Of a stretch of 39,066 nt of DNA, positions 32,702 through 39,066 are shown piece after piece (position 1 is the first letter of the stretch; the number at the start of each line of letters is the position of its first letter). The stretch is from an uncultured Flavobacteriales bacterium (GTDB lineage Bacteria > Bacteroidota > Bacteroidia > Flavobacteriales_D > Crocinitomicaceae). Below the pieces are notes generated by a model, which saw nothing but the letters and a program-made list of their open reading frames with translations, was not told where the DNA came from and made no database searches. The stretch spans positions 1 through 39,066 of the forward strand of contig CAJXMN010000016.1 of the NCBI GenBank assembly GCA_913056215.1, read 5' to 3'. A program made the position numbers and the translations under genes.

Positions 32702-32737
32702 AAAAAAAGCGATTCCTTTAAAAGAATCGCTTTTTTT
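32702..32737. terminator. Bidirectional terminator between mscS-like gene and gltA
   Basis: AAAAAAAGCGATTC (32702-32715) is perfectly complementary to GAATCGCTTTTTTT (32724-32737) around an 8-base loop. The A and T tracts make it work in both directions. It ends 19 bp from the gltA stop codon. Confidence 0.85.
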
Positions 32738-32755
32738 AATAAGATATTGATTGGA

Positions 32756-34042
32756 TTATCTTTTTTCGATTGGAACGTAATCACGTTCTGTTTCTCCCGT
32801 ATAGATTTGACGAGGACGACCAATTGGTTCTTTATTTTCAACCATTTCTTTCCATTGTGCAATCCATCCAGGCAGTCTACCTAGTGCGAACATCACTGTA
32901 AACATCTCTGTGGGAATGTTCAAAGCTTTATAAATAATACCAGAGTAGAAATCAACGTTAGGATAAAGTCCACGCTCAACAAAGTAAGGATCTTCAAGCG
33001 CAATCTTTTCGAGTCGCTTCGCAATGTCTAATGAAGGATCTTCTACACCTAACTTTTCTAATACATCGTCACATGCCTTTTTAATAATCTTAGCACGAGG
33101 ATCAAAGTTTTTATATACACGGTGTCCAAAGCCCATAAGACGGAAAGGATCGTCTTTATCTTTCGCTTTTGCTACCCATTTTTCGAGATCTCCACCATCT
33201 TCCTTGATTTTATCAAGCATTTCAATTACTGCTTGATTGGCACCACCGTGAAGCGGCCCCCATAGTGCTGAAACACCAGCAGAAATTGAAGCGTATAAGT
33301 TTGCTTGAGAAGAACCAACAATCCGTACGGTTGAAGCCGAACAGTTTTGCTCGTGATCTGCATGTAGAATCAATAGTTTGTTTAATGCTTCTGCAACCAC
33401 AGGGTCTGGTTCATAATCCTCTGTGGGCATGGAGAACATCATGTTTAAGAAGTTCTCACAATAACCTAAATTGTTTTTAGGATAAACAAAAGGATGACGC
33501 ATTGCATTTTTGTAAGACATAGCCGCCAACGTAGGCAACTTTGCAATCAAACGATGAATAGTTAAATCAATAGCTTCTTTTGGACGATTAGGATCTTGAG
33601 ATTCTGGGTAAAATGTTGAGAGGCTACACACCATTGATGCCGTAACACCCATAGGATGAGCTTTGGCGGGGTAGGCCTCAAAAAATTGCTTCATGTCTTC
33701 GTGAACGAGTGTATGATTGGTAATACTCGCTTTAAAGTCAGCTAATTCTTTTTTGTTTGGAAGTTCGCCGTAGATTAATAAGAACGCTACTTCTAAAAAT
33801 GTTGCTTTTTCTGCCAACTGCTCAATGGGGTAGCCGCGATAACGAAGGATTCCATTCTCACCATCCAGGTAGGTAATTGCACTCGTTGTGCTCCCTGTGT
33901 TTTTGAAGCCTGGATCTATTGTAATGCATCCCGAAGTTCCTCGCAATTTTTTAATGTCAATTGCTTTTTCATTTTCAGCCCCTGTAACTACAGGGAATTC
34001 GTAGGACTTACCACCAATTTCAATCTTTGCAGTCTCGCTCAT
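32756..34042 (-). CDS. gltA: Citrate synthase (type II)
   Basis: 428 residues, the size of the hexameric bacterial type II enzyme. It condenses oxaloacetate and acetyl-CoA to citrate, the entry step of the TCA cycle. Visible: the N-terminal beta-rich cap, ILRYRGYPIEQLAEKATFLE, LILHADHEQNCSASTVR, WGPLHGGANQAVIEML with an active-site His, FGHRVYKNFDPRA with a second His and Arg, and the catalytic Asp in PNVDFYSG. The C terminus has WKEMVENKEPIGRPRQIYTG. It is transcribed alone between the bidirectional terminator and the DPP4 gene. Confidence 0.97.
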   Translation of the reverse strand: MSETAKIEIGGKSYEFPVVTGAENEKAIDIKKLRGTSGCITIDPGFKNTGSTTSAITYLDGENGILRYRGYPIEQLAEKATFLEVAFLLIYGELPNKKELADFKASITNHTLVHEDMKQFFEAYPAKAHPMGVTASMVCSLSTFYPESQDPNRPKEAIDLTIHRLIAKLPTLAAMSYKNAMRHPFVYPKNNLGYCENFLNMMFSMPTEDYEPDPVVAEALNKLLILHADHEQNCSASTVRIVGSSQANLYASISAGVSALWGPLHGGANQAVIEMLDKIKEDGGDLEKWVAKAKDKDDPFRLMGFGHRVYKNFDPRAKIIKKACDDVLEKLGVEDPSLDIAKRLEKIALEDPYFVERGLYPNVDFYSGIIYKALNIPTEMFTVMFALGRLPGWIAQWKEMVENKEPIGRPRQIYTGETERDYVPIEKR

Positions 34043-34215
34043 TTCTGTTTGTGTTTTTTAGTTAAAAATTCGGTTGTCTAAGATAGTAAAAACTTTGACA
34101 TCACCGCGGGAAATTCTCCCTTTTTATAAAAAAACACAAATCTGTTCTTTTTGTTTAACCAAAGCCTCTTACTGCTTATGCATTTAATGCTAGAAGAAAA
34201 CAATAGAAGGTATAT

Positions 34216-36408
34216 TTATAGATTATTCAACGTGTATTTGAGCATCATTTGGTATAGGTGATTTCGCGTATTTCCACCATAAATACCATGGTCTTTATTA
34301 GGGTATATGAATGAATCAAATTCTTTGTCAGCTTTTACTAAGGCTTTGGTCATTTCCATTGTGTTTTGGACGTGTACATTATCATCTCCGGAACCATGGA
34401 TAATGAAATAATTGCTTTTGAGTTTCTTGACGTGATTAATTGGTGAGTTGGTGTCGTATCCCTCAGCATTTTCCTGTGGTGTTCGCATAAATCGTTCCGT
34501 ATAGATATTGTCATAATAGCGCCAGTTAGTAACCGGTGCAACTGCAATCCCCATTTTAAATACATCGGCTCCTTTAGTCATAGCTAATGATGCCATGTAA
34601 CCACCATAACTCCATCCCATAACACCAATGCGTGTACTGTCAATGAAGGGTTTACGCCCCAAGTGTTTTGCTACATGAATTAAGTCTTCTGTTTCGTACT
34701 TTCCAAGCTGTAAATAAGTACTTTTTTTAAAGGTAGCCCCTCTATACATTGTACCTCGCGTGTCGACACTTACTACGATATACCCCTTTTGTGCGAGCAG
34801 TTGGTGATAAGCAAAGTTTCCACTGCCGTATTTATCTTCGACCATATTAGATCCGGGGCCACAATATACATGGAAGTAGAGCGGGTACTTTTTAGTCGAA
34901 TCAAATTTCGGTGGTTTGATCATCCATGCGTTGAGATCGTATTGAGCACCAGGAACTTTAAAAAAGGTTTTGGGTTGAAAGTTATATTGTTGTAAAGCCA
35001 TATTTAAATACTCGTTGTCCTCGAGTATTTCTATTAAGGTGCCATCAGCCTTGTGTAGAGAGAATACGGCCGGCGTATTGGCATTGCTCCAGCGATTAAC
35101 GAAATATTTCATACCTTTTGAAAATGTGGCGTCATTGGTACCTTTATTGTCGCTGATTTTTATTTTGTCTGAACCATCTAACTGAATAGAATAGAGTGCT
35201 TTGTATGGAGCTCCTTCTTCCGCCGAAATATAATAGATGGTTTCCGTTTCCTCATTGATGCCTTTAAATTCAACCACGTCCCAGTCACCATCGGTGATTT
35301 GTTGCTGTGACCCGTCGATTCCAATTTTGTAGATATGGTTGTAACCATCCTTTTCACTCGTGCGAATAAAATGCGCACCATCCTTCAAAAAGTAAAGGTT
35401 GTCGTCAATTTCGACATAGGCATCGTCTTGTTCTTCATAAATTACTTCCGATTTTAGTTTCCTCTGATCGACGTCAATCCAATGATATTTTAAATGATTT
35501 TGATGACGGTTGAGGGTAAGGGCCATGAGTTTATTTTTCACATTCGAATATTTAATGCGTGGAATGTATTCGTAATCACCAATATCTACTTTGCGTTTTT
35601 TTCCGTTTTTGACGCGAGCCACATATAGGCACACTTTTGAATTATCTTCTCCAGCTTTGGGGTACTTGAAGGTGTAAGGACTGGGATATAGTGCGTTGTA
35701 ATACATCATGGTGAATTCCTTGACGTCAGATTCATTGAACTTTAAAAAAGCGATGTGTTCACTGTTGGGAGACCATTCATATGCTTTTGTGTAAGCGAAC
35801 TCTTCTTCGTATACCCAGTCTGTGGTTCCATTAATGATGTTATTCATTTCGCCATCTTCTGTGATCGCTTTAATTTTACCAGAGGATATCGTTTTAACGT
35901 ATAAATTGTTTTGATGGATGAAGGCGACTTTTTTTCCATCAGGAGAGTATGAAGCTAGCGTTTGAGGACTCAATTCTGGTGCAAGCGGACTTAATTCTTC
36001 TGTTTCCCGGTCAAATAAAAAATACTCAGCGAAAAAACTACGACGGTAACGTTTCTGCCGGTTAGTGGTCAACAAAATTTTTGATTCATCGTCGTTGAAT
36101 TCATAACCATCCACTTGAAGGGCTTCATCTTTATAATCAAGTAGTGTTCCATCAAGTAGCAATTCACCCATCTCGTCCATGGCTGTGAACGCGTATTTCA
36201 TAATTGATTTGCGTCCGTTAATTTGCGTAAAGCGGGTAAAGTGTTCTCCGTCATTCATAGAACGAAAACCGCTCACCTTACTTCCGTAAAATTCGTATTC
36301 TTTCCAGATTTTTTCGACAGTAATCGAGTCCTTTTTGTTGTTTAACTGACCAAATACGAAAAGGGTTGTGAACATTAGAAAAACTGTGAGTGATATCGCT
36401 TTATTCAT
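34216..36408 (-). CDS. Dipeptidyl-peptidase IV-like S9B peptidase
   Basis: 730 residues from ATG 36408; ATG 36417 would add three. A signal peptide (AISLTVFLMFTTLFVFGQ) sends it to the periplasm. DPP4 removes N-terminal X-Pro (or X-Ala) dipeptides. The Glu-Glu motif that holds the substrate amino terminus is present in TDWVYEEEFAYTKAYEWSP. The hydrolase domain shows VYCGPGSNMV, IGVMGWSYGGYMASLAMTKG with Ser600, HGSGDDNVHVQNT with Asp, and YPNKDHGIYGGN with His. All residues needed for activity are present. With the DPP7-like S46 enzyme it would complete a periplasmic dipeptide-producing set. It has a 293-bp divergent gap to the next gene. Confidence 0.94.
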   Translation of the reverse strand: MNKAISLTVFLMFTTLFVFGQLNNKKDSITVEKIWKEYEFYGSKVSGFRSMNDGEHFTRFTQINGRKSIMKYAFTAMDEMGELLLDGTLLDYKDEALQVDGYEFNDDESKILLTTNRQKRYRRSFFAEYFLFDRETEELSPLAPELSPQTLASYSPDGKKVAFIHQNNLYVKTISSGKIKAITEDGEMNNIINGTTDWVYEEEFAYTKAYEWSPNSEHIAFLKFNESDVKEFTMMYYNALYPSPYTFKYPKAGEDNSKVCLYVARVKNGKKRKVDIGDYEYIPRIKYSNVKNKLMALTLNRHQNHLKYHWIDVDQRKLKSEVIYEEQDDAYVEIDDNLYFLKDGAHFIRTSEKDGYNHIYKIGIDGSQQQITDGDWDVVEFKGINEETETIYYISAEEGAPYKALYSIQLDGSDKIKISDNKGTNDATFSKGMKYFVNRWSNANTPAVFSLHKADGTLIEILEDNEYLNMALQQYNFQPKTFFKVPGAQYDLNAWMIKPPKFDSTKKYPLYFHVYCGPGSNMVEDKYGSGNFAYHQLLAQKGYIVVSVDTRGTMYRGATFKKSTYLQLGKYETEDLIHVAKHLGRKPFIDSTRIGVMGWSYGGYMASLAMTKGADVFKMGIAVAPVTNWRYYDNIYTERFMRTPQENAEGYDTNSPINHVKKLKSNYFIIHGSGDDNVHVQNTMEMTKALVKADKEFDSFIYPNKDHGIYGGNTRNHLYQMMLKYTLNNL

Positions 36409-36515
36409 GAGAATCATTTGTTTTTAGAGCGAATATATAAAGAAAAAAAGGATTTATTCTGTACTGTTTTTAACGATAAAACAACAATTGTTAATAATTC
36501 AATAATACGGAGTCG

Positions 36516-36554
36516 CACAAAATGACTTAATTTTGCAATGAAAATCATTTTGTG
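36516..36554. promoter_or_regulatory. 10-bp inverted repeat in divergent intergenic region
   Basis: CACAAAATGA (36516-36525) and TCATTTTGTG (36545-36554) are perfect inverted copies with a 19-bp spacer. They lie between the divergent DPP4 and lamin-tail genes, about 110 bp upstream of ATG 36408 on its strand. It could be an operator for a dimeric regulator or an RNA hairpin. I saw no exact TANNTTTG box for either gene. Confidence 0.4.
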
Positions 36555-36710
36555 TTCACCTTGACGAGTAATGCACTCTGAAACCACAAAAAGATACAAA
36601 ACAAAAGCATGAAGAACTGTTAGAAATAGTGAACTTTAAATGTCTGTTAGGGCTAGCGTGATTTATCTTTTGGTGATCGAATATGTAAAAAAATCAATAA
36701 TTATAATAGT

Positions 36711-37754
36711 ATGAAACAATTATTACTTTCAGTAGGATTGTTGCTAGGTGCAACGATTAATGCTCAAGAATGTTCCGAGTTGTTTATCTCAGAGTATGTC
36801 GAAGGATGGTCCAACAATAAAGCGGTTGAGATTTATAACCCAACAGGTCAGTCTATTGATCTGAGTAACTATTTAATTCAACGTTATTCCAATGGAAGTA
36901 CCTCTGCTACTACGCAAAATTCGGTACAATTGACAGGTACTATTGAGGCCTATGATGTTCACGTAGCTGTGATCGATAAGAGAGACCCTGCCGGGACAGG
37001 TCAAGAAGCCCCCGTTTGGGACTCACTTCAGGCGCGAGCGGATGAGTTTTATTGTCCGGATTATGGTGTGTCAAATGCGCTTTATCACAATGGGAATGAT
37101 GCTATAATGTTGTCCAAAGGATCGTTGAACGATTTGAATAATGTTGAAGTCATTGACGTATTTGGAAAGATTGGGGAAGATCCCGATAATGGAAACTGTA
37201 ATACCAACGACTATTCAACGTGCGGATGGACGACAGAAGATCCATATGTTGCACCAGCAGGAGAGGTGGTAACAACAGATCATTCATTAATACGTAAATC
37301 TACGATCCAAGAAGGTATTTCTGATTTGAGTGCTGTTTTCAGTAATCCGTTCAATCCATTGCAGGATTGGGATTCTATTCCTCCTGTCATTCCTATGGTT
37401 GATTCCAATGGAGATACCGTTTATCAGCAAGATGGTGTAACGCCACGCATTGAAGGAAACTGGAAGTCTTTGGGATCACACGAATGTGATTGTAATGCAA
37501 ACAGTTTAAATACGGCTGCTTTGGTGAGCGTTAGCATTCATCCGAACCCATCTAATGACGGGGTGTTCGAATTTGCAGGAGAACAAACGATTACGCAAGC
37601 GGTTGTTTATACCACACTTGGTGAAGTTGTTCTTGAGAAGAAGAGTGTTCAAGGTATATCTTCCCTTAAAATAACTCCTAATAGCGGTGTTTATCTCGTG
37701 AAGATTCGCACTGCTAAAGGAGGAGTCACAACGAAACGTGTCGTGATCAATTAA
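36711..37754 (+). CDS. Secreted lamin-tail-domain protein with T9SS sorting domain
   Basis: 347 residues. A signal peptide (LLLSVGLLLGATINAQ) is followed by a lamin tail domain, residues about 20-150 (LFISEYVEGWSNNKAVEIYN, QSIDLSNYLIQRY, NGNDAIMLSKGS, VIDVFGKIGED). A Cys-containing acidic middle follows, and the C-terminal sorting domain begins around residue 275 (VSIHPNPSNDGVFEF to VYLVKIRTAKGGVTTKRVVI). It is predicted to be exported by the type IX system. Lamin-tail proteins in Bacteroidota often lie beside TonB receptors or secreted nucleases and phosphatases, and here a TonB receptor follows. Its role is inferred to be extracellular binding; no enzyme motif is seen. Confidence 0.9.
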   Translation: MKQLLLSVGLLLGATINAQECSELFISEYVEGWSNNKAVEIYNPTGQSIDLSNYLIQRYSNGSTSATTQNSVQLTGTIEAYDVHVAVIDKRDPAGTGQEAPVWDSLQARADEFYCPDYGVSNALYHNGNDAIMLSKGSLNDLNNVEVIDVFGKIGEDPDNGNCNTNDYSTCGWTTEDPYVAPAGEVVTTDHSLIRKSTIQEGISDLSAVFSNPFNPLQDWDSIPPVIPMVDSNGDTVYQQDGVTPRIEGNWKSLGSHECDCNANSLNTAALVSVSIHPNPSNDGVFEFAGEQTITQAVVYTTLGEVVLEKKSVQGISSLKITPNSGVYLVKIRTAKGGVTTKRVVIN

Positions 37755-37772
37755 TTAAATATTATAAACAAC

Positions 37773-37797
37773 GGGGAGCAAAGGCTCCCCTTTTTTT
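37773..37797 (+). terminator. Terminator hairpin just before the TonB receptor start
   Basis: GGGGAGC (37773-37779) and GCTCCCC (37784-37790) pair perfectly around AAAG and are followed by seven T (37791-37797). The T run ends 5 bases before ATG 37803, so the hairpin either terminates most transcripts from the lamin-tail gene or hides the translation start of the receptor. Confidence 0.85.
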
Positions 37798-37802
37798 CTA
37801 CT

Positions 37803-39066
37803 ATGTCAGTCATTAATAAAATATTTCTGCTGTTTTTAACAGGGATCTCATTTTTGGGGAGTGCTCAGCAAGGAACACTTCAAGGAAAGGTTGTTGATTT
37901 AGCTACAGATGAGCCAGTTATAGGTGCTTATGTCTATATATCTGATGAATTTCGCTCCAAAGCAAAATTAGATGGTACCTACAAGATTAGCGGCATTCCT
38001 TATGGGGAATATGTAGTCAAAGTTTCGATGTTCTCCTATGATACCATTGAAGTGAATGTCAAAATCGATCAACCCATAGTTAATAAAGATCTGTCCATGG
38101 GTAGTACCCAGGAAATGGAAGAGGTTCAAGTGATCGGTCAGTTGGCTGTTGATCGCCAAACCCCAGTTGCGGTGAGTACAGTTTCTGCTCGGGAAATTGA
38201 TGAAGAGCTGGGGTCTCAAGATCTTCCGATGATTCTCAATTCAACCCCTGGTGTTCACGCTACACAACAGGGTGGAGGAGATGGTGATGCTCGCATCAGT
38301 ATACGCGGTTTTAGTCAGCGAAATGTGGGTGTGATGATCGATGGTGTTCCCGTTAACGATATGGAAAATGGCTGGGTATATTGGAGTAATTGGTTTGGTT
38401 TGGATCAAATCACCAGTCAGATCCAGGTTCAGCGTGGTCTTGGTGCCACTAAACTAGCGATGCCATCAGTTGGAGGAACAATGAACATTATAACCCAACC
38501 CACAGGTGGCGAGCGTATGATCAAGGTTAATCAAGAATATGGAACGGGTAATTTTCTGCGCACCTCTTTTTCCTATAAATCGGGGAAATTAAAAAACGGT
38601 TGGGGTGTACTATTTTCAGGTTCTTACAAACAAGGAGATGGATGGGTTGATGGACTCTACACGCGCGGTGCTTTTTATTATTTGAAGGTTCAAAAGCGCG
38701 CTGGAAAACATCTGTTATCTTTCACGGCGTTTGGTGCGCCTCAAGAACATGCGCAACGATCCTTTAAACAGTCTATCGCATACTGGGATTCAGACTTCGC
38801 AAGAGATTTGGGTGTTCCCGTCAATCAAAATGAATCGAATATTGATAACGGAATTCGTCACAATCAACATTTCGGTTATCAAACCATGCCGAACGGAGAA
38901 GAGGAAGTTCGTGCCGGACGAAGAAATTTTTATCACAAACCACAATTGACATTGAAAGATTTTTGGCGGGTAAATGATAAGTTTTCTATTTCAAATATGG
39001 CCTATATGTCAATTGGGCGAGGTGGTGGAGAACGCCTACGTAACACGGGCGCCATTATTCGGGATG
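37803..39066 (+). CDS. TonB-dependent outer-membrane receptor, N-terminal part (truncated by window edge)
   Basis: The open frame from ATG 37803 runs to the end of the window without a stop, giving 421 residues. In order: signal peptide (KIFLLFLTGISFLGSAQQ); a CarboxypepD_reg-like domain, about 22-105 (LQGKVVDLATDEPVIGAYVY, SKAKLDGTYKISGIPYGEY); a plug domain, about 115-235 (TPVAVSTVSAREIDEELGSQ, ILNSTPGVHATQQGGGDG, ISIRGFSQRNVGVMIDGVPV, LGATKLAMPSVGGTMNIIT); then the first barrel strands (FSYKSGKLKNGWGVLFSGSY). It would import a ligand such as a siderophore, glycan or peptide using TonB energy. The ligand cannot be told. It lacks any evident promoter of its own and follows a terminator hairpin directly. 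Confidence 0.92.
   Translation, partial: MSVINKIFLLFLTGISFLGSAQQGTLQGKVVDLATDEPVIGAYVYISDEFRSKAKLDGTYKISGIPYGEYVVKVSMFSYDTIEVNVKIDQPIVNKDLSMGSTQEMEEVQVIGQLAVDRQTPVAVSTVSAREIDEELGSQDLPMILNSTPGVHATQQGGGDGDARISIRGFSQRNVGVMIDGVPVNDMENGWVYWSNWFGLDQITSQIQVQRGLGATKLAMPSVGGTMNIITQPTGGERMIKVNQEYGTGNFLRTSFSYKSGKLKNGWGVLFSGSYKQGDGWVDGLYTRGAFYYLKVQKRAGKHLLSFTAFGAPQEHAQRSFKQSIAYWDSDFARDLGVPVNQNESNIDNGIRHNQHFGYQTMPNGEEEVRAGRRNFYHKPQLTLKDFWRVNDKFSISNMAYMSIGRGGGERLRNTGAIIRD

Overview
The window looks like chromosomal DNA from a Bacteroidota bacterium, most likely a free-living, probably marine, member of the Flavobacteriia. I see three main signs of this. Two proteins carry C-terminal type IX secretion (T9SS) sorting domains. 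There is a fused SecDF, a TonB receptor with a carboxypeptidase-like N-terminal domain, an HU-like/SPOR membrane protein and a GlsB/GlsA lipid pair. Several genes have the Bacteroidota promoter pattern (TTG, about 20 nt, TANNTTTG), and Shine-Dalgarno sequences are generally absent. The DNA is AT-rich and the genes are densely packed in short operons. I see no prophage, integrase, CRISPR array, rRNA or tRNA.

Layout. 1-714: the 5' part of sucD (minus) and a 427-bp gap holding a candidate small RNA with its own promoter-like element and terminator. 715-2669: a SirB1-like protein and murQ (plus). 2675-7171: a minus-strand operon running M42 aminopeptidase, holA, rsmE, DUF4159 protein, membrane-anchored unknown. 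7358-11828: a plus-strand run of a DUF368/PopT-type membrane protein, aroE, an AlbA_2-type DNA-binding protein and oligopeptidase B. 11920-14200: MscS (minus), then ydcF and alkB (plus, overlapping). 14197-17830: a minus block of Nudix CoA pyrophosphatase, lipoprotein and S46 dipeptidyl-peptidase. 18088-23384: secDF, a small conserved unknown, and lemA with an M48 protease (plus). 23463-27159: a duplicated-module lipoprotein (minus), a WYL regulator and a secreted vWA protein (plus). 27341-31300: glsB, glsA, HU-SPOR protein and an MBL-fold hydrolase (minus). 31488-32755: a second, divergent MscS and a GC-richer palindromic repeat cluster. 32756-36408: citrate synthase and DPP4 (minus). 36711-39066: a T9SS lamin-tail protein and a truncated TonB receptor (plus).

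The content is mostly core metabolism and envelope functions. Peptide breakdown is prominent: two S9 peptidases, one S46, one M42 and one M48 fit an organism that lives on protein. Two TCA-cycle genes (sucD, gltA) lie near opposite ends. Membrane biogenesis is covered by secDF, the PopT-type flippase candidate and glsA/glsB.

I did not find a convincing complete novel system. The best leads are the candidate small RNA near 579-677, the terminator-like hairpin five bases before the TonB receptor start, the palindromic element at 32380-32688, the secreted vWA protein beside a WYL regulator, and the duplicated three-cysteine lipoprotein. All calls come from reading the sequence; no database search was run.
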